Shown in pieces: positions 27,780-41,412 of a stretch of DNA of 64,000 nt. Position 1 is the first letter of the stretch. Every line of letters starts with the position of its first letter. A program made the translations under genes and the position numbers. Under the pieces are notes generated by a model. The model did no database searches, was not told the DNA's origin, and was given only the letters and a program-made list of their open reading frames with translations. Source of the DNA: Saccoglossus kowalevskii. Taxonomy: Eukaryota; Hemichordata; Enteropneusta; Harrimaniidae. The stretch is taken from the NCBI RefSeq assembly GCF_000003605.2, contig NW_003119430.1, forward strand, positions 90,992 to 154,991, in the 5' to 3' direction.

Positions 27780-28172
27780 CTTCCCTGGCGGCGATGATAA
27801 CATACGAACACGGAGCCAACAGATGAGGTTTCAACTGGTACTGGTATTATTATACTCTGCAAACATCAAGTACAATAACGCGGTAAAACTCCACTACTCC
27901 AATTACTAGATACTTAAACTCCAAGACCATTCAACGAGATTTCCGATCTGAACTCAGTACTGAACAACTCCCCTATATATACCCCCACTGTCTATAAATA
28001 GACCATTACATCAGCATACATAATGAGTCTGGAACTTACTACAAATTTCTAGAATGTTCCATTACCTTCTATTGCCTCCTACAGTGTTCTATTACCTATT
28101 CAACCAGTTTCTAAAAAAAATCTACAATATCCCACCCAGACACAGTACGGTTCTAGAACATTCTCAGTGACA
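27780..28172 (-). mobile_element. Possible solo LTR-like fossil
   Basis: Read on the - strand, this starts TGTCACTGAGAATG, has TTCTAGAA-type palindromes, then a TATATATAGGGG promoter-like stretch about 200 bases in. That order recalls the LTRs of Ty3-type elements. No primer binding site, internal region, second LTR or matching target duplication was found, so the call is weak and the right-hand limit is a guess. If real it is an old solo LTR fossil. Confidence 0.2.
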
Positions 28173-28179
28173 CGGAAGT

Positions 28180-30910
28180 GGTAAATAAGTCGTATGCGAC
28201 AATGTTGTAACGTACACGGTGTCATTCATATATCTGTATATGCTCTAATGTGTATTATAAGCATTATGTCCAATGCAGTTGATTACAATTTGTTTCTCAT
28301 TGCATCAGATAACGGTTATGTTCTGACAATAAGTACGCCAACCCTACTTTTCGTAATGACTGGGATGCTCGTCCGCAATCTAATTGAGTTACCGCTATAA
28401 TTGAAAAAAGAACACGCAAAGATATTGTTTGTTTTTTCTCATTCCTATACACCATTCCACAACTTTATGCCCAAGCGCATTGGCATTTCGCCTTAAACTC
28501 GTGTGTTCAAATTGTTATAATATAACGTAATGATCTTTCCCAGGATATGATTTCGAGACAGAATCTAAACTATTGGTTTGTTTCTGGTTGATGGTTAAAT
28601 TCACCAAGTAAATGTAAATTGTTTGGCTACATTATCAAACTATTTGATCGCAAAAAGCAACCTGGTTCAATAGTATCAAATCGAAATTTCATATTTGATG
28701 TACTTCTGATGAAAGTTCCATCTCCCACACGTACCCAACAATCAGTCAAACTATTTATCTATAAGGGTAGTATTTGGTTCATAACGATGAAAAACAATTT
28801 CTGATGAAGTTTAAGGCTTCTTTTTTGTTGCGCATACTTGTGCCGTTGTAGGTGACACCGCTATATAATAACAGTGAAGAGTCCAACACACTGCAACTGT
28901 AATAGCGCTGTACTTTGCGTCTTACGATATTCAATAACATATACCATCATGGCTGAGGATGTTGTGAATGGGTTAGTTCAGTATTCGATGTAGTTGCACT
29001 GTCGTCAGCTCACATATTATCAGGATTTGTGGGATCGTGTGATAGCGCAAATTTAATGATGTTAGGTTTGGACAGGTCAGTAATATGTGTAGCAGAAATG
29101 TTGAGTTACTCGCACTTAATAATGCTGTCTTATCACTGCATTTTTGCTTAACATTTGCACTTTGATCGCATTTCTTGCAGCTCCGGCCGTGGTTATCCAA
29201 GATATTTTACAAAGGTCTCACACCCCCGTTGTCGCGTTCTTTCTTTGCTGGCTTCTTATCTTCAATTTCGATTTTTATAATATTTTTATAATTTACTTTT
29301 TATAATATGCGTTTGGTAATGATATCACAGCAGCGGGAAAGCACATAACACAACCTTTGGCCGCAATGCCTACTACACCGGGAAGGTACACCCTCGTTCT
29401 CGGTATAGGATATCAATACAAATTGCACATTTTATGCGTTCACTCTAAATCAAATATGAGATCAAATCTCATAGAACTAGATTATTGGAAACTGTGTATG
29501 GACAGATGATAAAATAACTTTGCGCTCAGTTTATTTTTCACTGAGTATTGAGTTGGACTTTTATTTCTAAAATGCTACATTTCGTAGTTGCCTTTTCTCT
29601 ATCAAATATATAGATTTATTTATTTTTTATCATTATCCTTGATTGTTTAAAAAATAACTTCAAAGTTGACAACGTCAATTTCTCACCACTTAATTGAATG
29701 TCAATGATGCGAAAAAAAAATATTATAAAGGGGATGTGAATGAACGATCTAGGCGAAGTTTGTTTAGTCGTAGTAAAAACAATAATATTATATAAATAAA
29801 ATCATCAGACGATAAAATAGAAACAAATATGTTTAATGTCTATAAACGTAACAAAGTTTTAACGAACCAGGTGACAGATTAACAACAGTATCTCGGAAAA
29901 AAATTTGGGTAATATTGAGGGAAAACAGTGACTGGGTTTCCCGGTATCAATGTCCAACGTAGAACCTCCATTCTACTATAACAAAACTGTCGTTTCCAGG
30001 AGTATACAACCTTATAGTGGTAAATAAATCCTACAATACATGATTGTTATTCCTTTATCAGTATAGTCTGTTGATGGAAGTATGATACTTACTGCTGAAA
30101 TTTAAATTCGATGTTCAATTTGACGAGGTGTCAAATTCATCTAGCTTCGCCGAAAATTACATTGTTAACGTGTGTTAAGAAATGCGTTATACGACAAGAT
30201 AAAACATTAGCGTGCGAGTCATATATAACACACTGTCTACAAAGGTCATTTTGCCAAATCGAAATGTATTGTCCAGTGACGTCACTTATTTTTTAATATT
30301 TTTTGTGATAATTACATAATAGACATATATCATAATGACCCTGTGTTCATTGGTCGTGTGTTTCTTCCTTAATTGTTTACGTATTTTCTGCTAATTATTT
30401 TGAATTAACATTCAGCATGATTGTCAGAATATACGATAATACAAATTTTAGAAGCTTAGACGCTTCTGTTAGACGGCGCCAGTCTCGGGTTCATCAAGAG
30501 ATAGCGCATTTTAAATGAACATCAATGTGTATTTACATCTACTCTATGAATATTTTAAATCCGCACAGTTATCGTTACCATGGTAGTGTTGTTCAATATG
30601 CTGAAGCATATATACATAATTTAGACAGATCAAACAAGGAAAAAAATGAAATATTATCCTGCAGATAAAGTTGATAGACATATGTTCAGTGTAATTCTTA
30701 TAGAGGCCCATACTTGTGGATCTCATCTTACAAAGGAAAGAATAACTAAGACTACGAATAACTTAATTTAAAAAAAAATCGATGGTTGGCTTTGCCTCTT
30801 AATCCTTCATGCAATATTCATCAAGTGACAAAATATTTGTATATCTGTTAATTTCGTGAATAGAATCAGTACACTCTATCAAATCGCCGGAAAGGTCAGT
30901 TATTTACCAC
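28180..30910. other. Intergenic, no gene recognised
   Basis: Only short unassignable frames. No RNA gene or recognisable repeat was seen. Confidence 0.6.
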
Positions 30911-30911
30911 C

Positions 30912-31320
30912 AATGATTACTAATTTGCAATGATTATTTCCAACGGACAATATACTCAATTATTTATCCAATTAATTAACTATCATGACAAATGTATTCA
31001 TAACGCGGACCAACGGCTGAAATATGGGTAATTGCCAGTCACTGCCTTAATCCACTACTCGTTGTGACAAAGATGCTCTAATTTTTCCGTACAACACACT
31101 AGCCCTAGAGTGTTTCTTCCCGTCCGATTAGACGCCATATCATCTACTGAACGTCATACGCGTGGCAGGTTGGTACTGTGTACTACACTACAGGAATAGA
31201 GTAGAAGAACGCATACCATTAAGCTACAAATTAAGTATGATGATCAATAATTTGTAATGATTAATCCAAACGAACAAAATGTACTGAATTATTTATATCT
31301 ATCATGACAAATGAAGCGAA
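30912..31320. repeat. Two direct copies of an approx. 90-bp sequence, 320 bp apart
   Basis: 30,912-31,003 and about 31,231-31,311 share TAATTTG(C/T)AATGATTA, AATTATTTAT and CTATCATGACAAATG in the same order and orientation. Unassigned; probably a local duplication. Confidence 0.55.
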
Positions 31321-31834
31321 TGTCCAATTTATCTCCATAAACATTTCTCGGCATTTACTACATACGTAAATCCCATTTGATATTCTGTTTCATTTCATCA
31401 ATGTCAACTTTTAGCATCTTTGTAAATGTGTTACTATTCAACTTCAACACTCACGAAATTGTCGTTATTGTTTATAACGGAACCAATTTCGAAAATGTAA
31501 CGTTGTTAATATGCTATATGACGTTCTTACTATACTTTTGAAAAATATACAAACTCAGAAAGTAGACAAATTCTGTTCTACACTAATCAGTGTACTCACT
31601 ATGTATATACCTACTTATTCCTGCCATGCCATTTTATCAAAATTCACTTCACAACTGCCGAAAAGGTTTTCTTTTAAAAACTTATTGACCTATTTTAAAT
31701 TACTATTTTAATTAACAAACACGTCAATAATAACATTTTGTGTCCAACAATCACAAGTTACAATACAATTCCCAGCATATTTTGCACAGTTTATCCATTG
31801 AAGTATGATATTGGTGGTTACGTATAAATGCAAT

Positions 31835-32198
31835 AGACCATTTTCCGTTCACTGCGAGATCCTGAGTTATGCGTGAAATCGAACGTAAAAACAGGACAAA
31901 CAAAGATAATTTCGTCGTAGTGGTGACAAACATCGCGTGGGATTCGAAAAACGTGAAAGTATTTTGGGGGATATTTACGTGTTTATTAATGTGCTGTACA
32001 CATCTGATGATGGACAGTTTCGATGAAGTGAAGATAATCAAACGCAATATTCTCACGTCAAAGACCAGCCTTTCGATGGGAGCTACGAAATAAAGAAATA
32101 CCAGTTCAAAATCAAATCGTTCGATTTTTTCGGCAAACATTCGGCGTGCGTCTTTCACGCAACTTCTGAGATCTCGCAGTTGAACAGTAAATACCCTA
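31835..32198. mobile_element. Approx. 362-bp non-autonomous DNA transposon (MITE) with about 40-bp terminal inverted repeats
   Basis: Left end at about 31837-31880 reads CGTTCACTGCGAGATCCTGA then GTTATGCGTGAAA. The right end at about 32152-32196, read on the other strand, gives TGTTCAACTGCGAGATCTC, then AGAAGTTGCGTGAAA. The match covers about 40 bases with few differences. The 155-codon open frame crossing it on the - strand (31,751-32,218) runs out of both ends and resembles no protein, so it is taken as chance. Target duplication was not resolved. Confidence 0.65.
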
Positions 32199-32199
32199 A

Positions 32200-35100
32200 T
32201 ATGTTTGATACTATTCAACAGATTATATCACATGGGTCCAAATTCAGAGATACGCAATATATCAACTATATATTGAAAATTAAGTATGACTTCAGTTGAA
32301 GAATATGCAAGATAAATTTACTTGTAAACATGTATCAACAGACGAGTAAGTAAAACGTTCATACTGATGACAAAATGGAAGACTTACCCAGCTAGAAAAA
32401 CTGTAACACTGTAAAAACTGTTTTGTATACTATCAAAAATGGAATATCAATTATTTATATATTAAAGAATTCACTTTATCAGACTATCTATCAAGCATTT
32501 TGTTTTTTACAAATATATAGTAGTGAGTTCTGATTCTGCCTACTTTGTTAAAAACAAGACTGACACTTTCTACGCTGAAAATTACAATCATTTGTATGAA
32601 TTCCCAATTGACAACATAGATGTCCAGCATTCCAATAGAAATAAATTATCACAGGTGGATTTTTTTTTATTCATATGAAACCGAATTTCTGAATAAGAAT
32701 TCTTTAATTTCACATTCATGTATATTTCACCAATAATCCTTAAATTGCCAGATCTCGTTATTATATTGAAATCATCTATTTAATTGTGTGCAGACATGCG
32801 TAACAAATGCAGTCATTTGTCACTGATCTTTTAATATAGAGAAAATATATTTACTGATCTAGATTCTGCAATTTCCTTATATCAAGTTCCTTCGAATCTC
32901 ATTGAAAACTAATCACTAAATTCGGGATTTTTGACATCGATAATATGAATGCGAGGTTCTTCAATATATATAAATGTGAGATATGACTTTGACAAATACT
33001 GCTTCGTATTAAATTTGGAATCATGAAGTTGTTGAATAATTGTCATCATCATTTAACATTTTACAAAATAGTCCAATCGTGCACGTTACGGTTGTGTGTG
33101 TTACGGCCCACAATTAGCTCGTTGTACACCGTGAAACCATAGACCATTATAGACCGTTGTGCTTGTTTACGTTTTGTGTGCGTGCGCATTGACTGGTTGG
33201 AAAAACTATTTTGCACCTAAATGCAATAAAATGGCAACGTTCTTAGCTACTGTTATTAAATATACATCTCTGTTAATAAAACAAATTACTTGCAAATTGT
33301 CATAGCAGTGCGCAAAATAGTGATAATGATTGAGCGACATTGTGTTTATACATCTACATGGCAATTAGAAAACATGACATTGCACGTAAGGTTACAGTCC
33401 AAAATGCGCATTGATGATTATAATTCGATTTTAGTTCGAACATTTGCTGGTGAAACATAGTAACACGACCTTGTTTGGTCTTTAACACAACTTTAAATAT
33501 GATTTCGTTAAAGCAACAAGGTAAATCGTTTGTTTATTACCGGGGATACGTGCAACTAAATATTACAACCCGAATTCAATCATGGGTACCCGCGCCTAAC
33601 AACATTTGTATTTTATCGTCAGGCAAATAGGTTACAACCGCTAACATTTGGTCATTAATAGATACAGAATCCCCGACTCTCATTGTCATACACGTACACA
33701 CCCAAGAATTTCGTCTCATGTACTGTACATAAGGAATAGTAATACGGCATAATCACATGGGATCAAATATGTGTTTGGTTATTGCTTTGTATAAAGTATG
33801 TAACATGGTTTTTTTACGAGTGATGCGGCGCAATGTCTTTTGTAAATACTTTGCTGTATCTCAGCAATATTCTTATATTTATGCGGATTTAATATATGTA
33901 TTCTTCCTGAATTGATGTAGAATGACCCGAGATAGCGCAAATGATAGAACTCATTGTAACTTTCTGGCTAGGAATTTATGATAAAAAAACAGTCATCTTT
34001 GAAATACCGCCAATTCACTCCGGATTTTGAATTTGAATATAGTTTCTAAAAAACATTACGACACCATGTAACTTATTAGGATATGATGTCAAATAATAAT
34101 CACTGACACGACTGTAATTTCAAGACATTCAATATAACATGTAAATTCTACAATCACCATGATATTAATTTGAATAAAAAAAGCTAGTTTTTATTGACTC
34201 GATACGACTTTTTCGGTCGTACTGCTAAAATAACACGTCAACGCAAGTTTGGCGCACAACTAGACACATGAGTACACATGTTAGGTCGCTACCATGGCTC
34301 TTTCGAATCGAAACCCCACCAGAACGCATAATTTTATAATGATGATTTAACTTCAACTTTAAATGTCCTTTTGCATCCGGGAGTTAAATGTGTTTATAGC
34401 TATGGTGATCTATCTTTTATAAAAACAAGCACTACACTGTAACAGCAATATTTTGTAAGATCAAAACAAATACGCGAAGAATTTTAACAACATAATGTAC
34501 CGGTGCCTGCCTGGAACCAATTCGGAGGGTACACCGCTTCAAATTCATAAAAAGAATTTGCATGTTTAAATATGGTCACACATGACCGGATGTGATATGG
34601 GAAATCATTACACAGCTCGCTCATTATGTTTCTCATAGCCTTACGAGGACAGGAATACTAGGTATTTGTGACATTCTGTAAATTTTAATGAATGGATGTT
34701 ATTTTTCACTAATGTGTGCTGTCAAGCATTTATTGTGAGTTATCTTTTCTAGGAAACACTCATCGCATATACCGTTAAAACTGTCATCTTTAATCAATGA
34801 CTAAAGTGCACTGGTACTCATTAACCCGAGTTAGTGCGTACAATCTGAATTATCTCTCAAAGATCCACAGTCGCGAACGAAAAATGTCGTCCGGACCCCT
34901 GTTGAGGTATCGTGAAAAATACATCGAACGCGGGCCACACGACAAGTGTGTTAATTTATTATTACGTGCAATTTAGATCAAGTTAGCCTAGTAGATAGTT
35001 ATACTGTCAGTTCCTCTATAAATTTACATTTTACCTTGGTACAATAAAAAATTATAATATTTATCTATTTCCAGTCAATAATAACTATAGCGAACTTCCG
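32200..35100. other. Intergenic, no gene recognised
   Basis: AT-rich. A slightly GC-richer piece at 33.08-33.23 kb (GTTTACGTTTTGTGTGCGTG) is unassigned. No open frame of note. Confidence 0.6.
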
Positions 35101-35104
35101 TATA

Positions 35105-35431
35105 ATGTTTCAATATTATATCGGGATAGCAAATTCCAAGGCCGTAGGAAGCAAAAATCAGTTGGTCCGGCCATCCATCGAGGGCCGTGGGCCCGAGGAG
35201 TATGATGACGTGGGCCGAAAGACCACGTCTGCTAAGGGGACGTGCAGAAGTGGTCAAGCCATAGCCGGTATGGCCGATACAGTTCCAACGGCTTTGAGTT
35301 CATTTATAGAAATCACAGAACGCGCATTAATAATGACATTTTACGCAACACACAACAAGACTGTCGGAAGTCTTATACAGGGATCACATATATATCAACA
35401 ATATTTGTTGCACTATTTTAAAAGACTGTAA
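35105..35431 (+). other. GC-rich island with a 108-codon open frame, unassigned
   Basis: 35.13-35.29 kb is strongly GC-rich compared with both flanks. The forward frame (108 codons) holds a hydrophilic segment, RPSIEGRGPEEYDDVGRKTT, and then loses that character in the AT-rich tail. No family is recognised. The sharp edges fit an inserted element or a single exon; no inverted repeats or splice sites convincingly mark the ends. Confidence 0.3.
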
Positions 35432-35439
35432 GGTTATTA

Positions 35440-38400
35440 AATTATTGTCACGTACTTGTATTCCATTGTCAAATATATTGCATGTCTACTTCAGTCATAT
35501 TCGAAACCCTTATGCGTTTTAATATTTTGCGCGTAATTATATGTAGTTTGCAGTTATTTCATGACATTACAATATGGTTTTTGCTAAAAGGATATTAGTG
35601 TTTCAATTTGAATATTACTTTCAGTCAGAGTTCAAAAGATCTTACAATAGTTATCCTAGCAATTCGCACATGTGTACAAATAAATTGTGAAATTCCAGTA
35701 TAAAAGAAAATATCTTAACTCAAATAAATGTCGGAAAAACAATACAAATTCAACATTTCTATAAACGAACATTCACACATAATCCATGTCCAAACGAACA
35801 CAACTGCCTTCTGAACAGAGAAAAATGACTAATATTATTTTCTTTTTAACGTCCTGGTTCCCCAGTGATATATCGTGATTTGTCAACTACGCAACGTACG
35901 CATTACCATAACTTCATACCTATTAACTGAAAACAAATGTTAAATGCAACGATGACAGATACACCCTAGTCAAACACGATTGACGATTTAATTTATAAGT
36001 CAATTAGCATTGTTATGTTCAGTGTAGCGGCCATGTTCTTGGCCTTTTCATTCCAATAGAACGACTATAGTAGCACTAATTGTACTTCTGAATGGCAATG
36101 AAAAGCATTACATCGCACAATACCAAGCGTCTTAATAGTAATGATGACGCACACACAGATTGACAAATGTAGAACATATATCCCGGTTAATTGAGCTAAA
36201 AGCAATGCTTGTATTACTCACATTCCAATGCACAAACGATAGCGACAAGAACATAATTACTTATTATTGATCAATTTCTCACTACATGTTAAATGACCTG
36301 CGACAGTGCAGCAAATACCATCTACAATACCACATAAACTATGATATGCGCAAAGACATATGTTAAACGTGAGTATAGAAGTATAAGAAAATATTGCTTG
36401 TTCGATGATCCACTCGACCCGTTTTTAAGTACTCAATAAATAGTCTTAAGTAAAACGTTATGGTTTGCTGAAGCGTTTTTTTTTACTACAGCAATAATGC
36501 GGTTAAAATGCCGCTACGCTTTCCATACACATGACATTTGTATATAACTAGATGTTAGCGGCATAAATACACAAGCTGGCAAATACAATCACATTATATG
36601 TTTCCTGAAACACCACCGTATTCGCCTTTCCCCTTCGTTGGGTCAGAGAGCTCAATCATGATGAAAGGGTTGGGAATTGATCATCATCCGAATGGCATGT
36701 GTTACACTATGCAATACAACTTCACACATTTGCCGCTGTAGTTGTTTGAACTTGTCATTCTTCATGATTCGTCTAATCCAGTTATCTATTAATTCAGTGA
36801 CATTTTACAATCGACATGCCATCAACGAAAGTGTTATCTGTTGGTTAATGACTTGATGTACTTGTCACATTCTACTCAGGCTCGGAGTAGTTCCGCTTCT
36901 AGAGCTCTCATGTCTGCTCTAATTCACTAATTCAAACGATGAACGTTCTAATTTTGCATATATGGCTTTCACAATTGTGTATTGCAATCACCACTACACT
37001 GTGAGTGATATTTACCAAATCCATTCGTATATACAACAGTTTTTGTGTAGGACAGTCCAAATGACTATCACATCATTCGATTGTTATTGGCGATACTCTT
37101 TATCCACCCTATAGTCAATTAATTTCTTGCGATTAATGAGTTTGTAATAATACAAGTAAGTACAACGTTTTGAGGATTAACATCATTGTTCTACGTGGTA
37201 ACTCTATCGCCATAGCTAAATATGTACGATACCTACAATAAGACCAAGTGGAAGGTTATGACAACTCACATAGTGTACTTACTTTTTCAGTATATGTATT
37301 GGTCATTCACTTGTGTGGTATATGATCTCAATGAGTCGTTGGGGTTAATTTATGATGTGGTTACAAGACGAGATTCGAACTAACGACTATGAAAGCACGC
37401 TTTCTATACTATATCGATTCATTACATCGGCAAAAGACAATATTATTTCTAAGAACGTAAAACAGCCAACTGCACATACGCTGACATAATAAGCATTATA
37501 TTCAAGTGAAAGAGGTAATACTTCCCAATTTTAATAAACGTACTTGACACTGAGTAGAGCTAAAGCTAATAAATGGATTCGCAAGTACAACTCATGGTTG
37601 GAGACAAACTTTATTTTGACACTCGTGGCAATTGAATTTGTCCACTTTACGTGTACTGTAAAACACATATAATTCACAGTCTTTACAGTTTCAAAATTAA
37701 AAGGAAGTAGGCGTATACTCTATCGTGACGTGAAAACTATTACACTGACATGAGCAATATTCACGAATTTGATAGTAGTTGGTTTGACTTGGAAAGAAAC
37801 CATCAAATCATGCCTGGAATTCTCTCTGTACTGTGAACACATATTATTCACCAATTATGCAAAGTTTATAATTGACTTATGGATCAAGAATTGCTTCACT
37901 TTTAATATACAGCTTTTTAAATTGCTGATGTCTGTAAACAAATCGAGGGATGCAGTATTCATTTATATGTAAATTACACAACGCAGCGGATATTAAACCC
38001 GAAAATGTATATAATGATAACGTAATCACAATACCCTTTACGTATTCAGATAACAACTCAGTAGAAATGAAAAACATACACAATCGTGAAGCTCATGTAA
38101 CTATCCAGATAACGTAAGATATTTGTCGAAAATAAATGTACATTGCAATGAGTTTGTATACGATTGGAATTTTGGCATTGAGAGAATAAATGACCATCTA
38201 CGACGTATGAATGAAATTTAATTAACATTTCTTCAGTCATGATTTGAAAATTGATATCAATTCGATAAAATGTTACACCAAATTACTTCTACAATACCGA
38301 ACTATTTTATTAGGAATTGACATATATTGATGCGCCAACCACAGTAACAATGCTGTTTAATGTTTGTAGAAACCTGTGACCGGTAAAATGTTATCCCCAT

Positions 38401-40400
38401 CAATATTTAAGAACGATTTACAAATAATTTAAAAACAAACACAATTCGACGTCTTAATTTTCTGGATGGCGAATTGCGTGCTAAAAATACATCGGAAACT
38501 AAATGAAATGAAATATTGTAATCACCACGTTGAAACTTTATTTAACTAAATTAAACTCTTATATAGGATAGCGAAATTTGCAAATTTGTTGCAAACGTGT
38601 CAAGAAATAAAACGGTGATTTGTTTTGTAATTCTTAATTTTCCAAAACGATGCAGAGGATTTTAACACTTTTACAACGAAAGAAGTATCCGATTGATGCG
38701 CATCATAACAATAACATTAACAAATGTGTGTTATTATAAAAAATGTACAAAGAAGCCAAGAAGTTTATTTTTCATTCAGATATTTTGATGAAGCATTTTC
38801 CGTTTCAAAACAATCCTAAATTTAATGATCCATTATGTCATTTACTTCCATCATTTAATCTCTTCGCCCACTATGGCAAAGTTGACCAAGATAAAAGCAC
38901 TGCAGCTTGCATGACGTGAGCTGTGATCACGTGCAAACAATCAAGTGTAGCGATTGAAAAAACGTGTAATGCGTATAATAAATAATGAAACCAGATAAAC
39001 TTTATGCTACCGATGTTAATTTGAACGCCAATTCTAATTACGTAATCACAATGTGATTTTTATCATCTGCTCAGTTTAGTTCAAAAGTGCTGGATCGGTT
39101 TAAAAATATCAACTGTTCCACTCATAAAGTAATTTTCAGTTTAATCTATGTGTGATATGTATAGACCATTCCCTTTCATTTATCACTGCTGTGACCAATA
39201 CAGTAATTCACTGCACTTTTGCTGAAAGTCAAGCGATAATGTTTAATCAATATGTACTACCATAGCCGTCTTTATAAATATTCTTGACTCAAAGCAGTTG
39301 ACGTATATAATCAAATGAATAATGGTTTTGAATTATCCTTCAACGATTACTCTACAACTATACGTGCGAAATTTGAGGCACATCCATTCTTTATGTCAAA
39401 CACGTGGCAATCCGCAGTCACATAGAATGTAATTTACAAATGTCCAACACAAGTGCAGTATTCATCTTTTCTGTAATATTGTACGTCTATAGCACAGGTT
39501 AATTTAATCCATATACACTTACTTCTCCTCTAGGAATAATTGAACCAACGTTATTTTGTTATGCCTTTGAAAAAGAGAATGTTATTTTACATTGTCCAGA
39601 ATAATAGTCAATATTCTGTACGCACTTCTCAATTCAGATATATATTTATCGGGACAGTTTCGCTATCTTGCAATATAATTGTTATTGATGTGACTGACAG
39701 CCAGTATGTTGATAGGCACCGCATATACCACGATTATACTATAATGATGTCGACTTTTTCACCGATATATATTGTATTTGGTTGAGATACAAATGTAAAA
39801 GTGTTCGTGAATATATGTAAATCGAACTGGGTGCAACAAAGATATATATGTGGCGTTTACTAATATGATGAATGAACCAACGTTACGAATGAACAAATTA
39901 TTGTTATCCTACATTGCCAATAGAGTAGCATTGTAGTATATCCACACATCATAGTATTGAGATCCACTAGCATTGTAATTTCAATGTTTTCATAATCAGA
40001 ACAAGAATTATAACAGGGCAATCACATTGCATGCAAATCTCCTCGTGTTGCTAAATAAATTTGTACTTATATTCATCCGTGTCAGTCAGACACGTGGCGT
40101 GCATTACGAATGTCAACAAAGTCAGATATACAAACCCGGTACGTAGTGTTATTGTTCATGTTATAATTGAGAATGTCACATGCATACATGCTTGAACATA
40201 TTAGTGATAACGTAGTCCTAACATCCAATTTTAAGCATTGTTTAAGTTCAATGGGACTGGTTTATTGTGTAAGTGTAATCACGCGCAGTAATAAATTAAT
40301 TGTGATGAAGTCATACACAATCCATGAACTCATAGTTTGCCGTTAAGTGAATCTGAAGGCGCATTGTTTTCCAGAACGTATTATTTCACTTTAATATATC
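35440..40400. other. Intergenic, no gene recognised apart from the tRNA-like fragment
   Basis: AT-rich. Near 38.45-38.50 kb, AATTCGAC ... TGGCGA ... CGTGCTAA ... TACATC loosely resembles the DNA just past the receptor B stop (52.03-52.07 kb), but no receptor coding sequence lies beside it. Confidence 0.5.
37366..37431 (-). repeat. tRNA-like, possible SINE head
   Basis: On the - strand: ATAGTATAG then AAAGCGTGCTTTCATAGTCG and a GTTCGAATC box B (37372-37380). This follows the D-arm, anticodon-arm and T-arm order of a tRNA, but cloverleaf pairing looks degraded, so a tRNA-derived SINE fragment is likelier than a working tRNA gene. Confidence 0.35.
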
Positions 40401-40625
40401 ATTTACCGTTCATTTACCGTTCACTGCGAAAACGTAAAAACAGGATCAACAAGGGCCATAGCGTCGTGGTGTGATTCGACAAACGCGAAACTATTTTGGG
40501 GTATTTCCACGCTAATTAATAATGTGCCGTACACGGTGGAATGTGGTCAATTTTGAATAAGCAAGGATATCTGAACGCAATAATTCCCTTTTCCAAAATC
40601 AGCATTTCGACATTTAGCTATATAA
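40401..40625. mobile_element. Partial second copy of the 31.8-kb MITE
   Basis: Shares TTCACTGCGA, AACGTAAAAACAGGA, GATTCGA, AACG(C/T)GAAA and TATTTTGGGG blocks in the same order and orientation as 31.84-32.08 kb. About 26 bases inside the left inverted repeat are missing, the ATTTACCGTTC end is doubled, and no right inverted repeat is seen. It is older or more damaged than the 31.8-kb copy. Confidence 0.6.
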
Positions 40626-41250
40626 AAAATGAAAATAAATCGGATGTACTAAGTGATCGTGACACTGCACCAGACAAGGTGCCTGCAGGTGAAGGAAAAC
40701 AATAGTAATGTTCTATATTGTCTTCGTCAGGTTAGTTTGGATTTTATCTCATATCTATTAATGGAATCGAGTTATTATATAATTCTTGAAACGATGATGA
40801 TTGCATCAAAACGATCTTGTAAATCGTTGCCATGGTAATGAGTTTACCAGGAGGTAATATAGATATTCTATACATGTAAGTACACCGCCAGCATGGATGT
40901 AATCAACATGAATTTTTTTTTTAATTAGACAATTAGGTAATTCACATATCAATTATTAACATTACATTTCGTTAAAAGAATATTTTATGGTGGGTACTAT
41001 AATAGAGCGATATCATTGCGTGAATGTTTTAGTATAAACCAGTTTTCAAACATATCATGTCAGACCCTCAAAATCACATCAGTATTAAAATCTACCTGAT
41101 TTTGTTTATTTAACAGAAGTAATATATATTAAGGAAATATTAAAGGTATGCTTGCCTGAATGAACATTAATATTTACGGCGATGATGAGAACGCATTTTA
41201 TATTTCTTAAACTTTTATATATTCACTTTGGTGCACGAGCACCTTTAACA

Positions 41251-41412
41251 TTAAGAGGGAGTCGTCACCTGCGCATGCGTCAGATGGTCATAGCGTGTCA
41301 TTGTTTACAAACAAGCATCTATCCATGAGCCTTTGTGTTTCTAGCGTGTGTTGTTATCGTCGCTTGGGACTCATTTTCCGCGCGTGCGCAGATGTCGACC
41401 TTCCTGCTTTAA
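41251..41412. mobile_element. 162-bp MITE with TTAA ends and GCGCATGCG-bearing terminal inverted repeats
   Basis: TTAA stands at both ends (41251-41254 and 41409-41412). The left end continues GAGGGAGTCGTCACCTGCG and CATGCG; the right end read on the other strand gives AGCAGGAAGGTCGACATC then TGCGCACGCG. This is an imperfect inverted repeat of about 30 bases. A TTAA target is typical of piggyBac and Kolobok elements. The inside includes a TGTTTACAAACA palindrome resembling a forkhead site. There is no coding capacity, so this is a non-autonomous element. Confidence 0.7.

Noticed and set aside
28973-29200. Cys-rich frame similar to one at 54,384-54,596 (both contain CKKCD)
   Set aside because: The shared DNA is only a short CACATTTCTTGCA-like piece; the rest does not align and neither shows a zinc-finger pattern.
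31751-32218. 155-codon open frame on the - strand
   Set aside because: It overlaps the inverted-repeat MITE, runs through both of its ends into the flanks and has no recognisable domain.
37366-37431. Functional tRNA gene
   Set aside because: Box B is good but arms pair poorly; kept only as a possible SINE fragment.
41257-41400. CpG-rich promoter with two NRF-1 sites
   Set aside because: The two sites are mirror parts of inverted repeats bounded by TTAA, so a MITE explains them better; regulatory use is not excluded.
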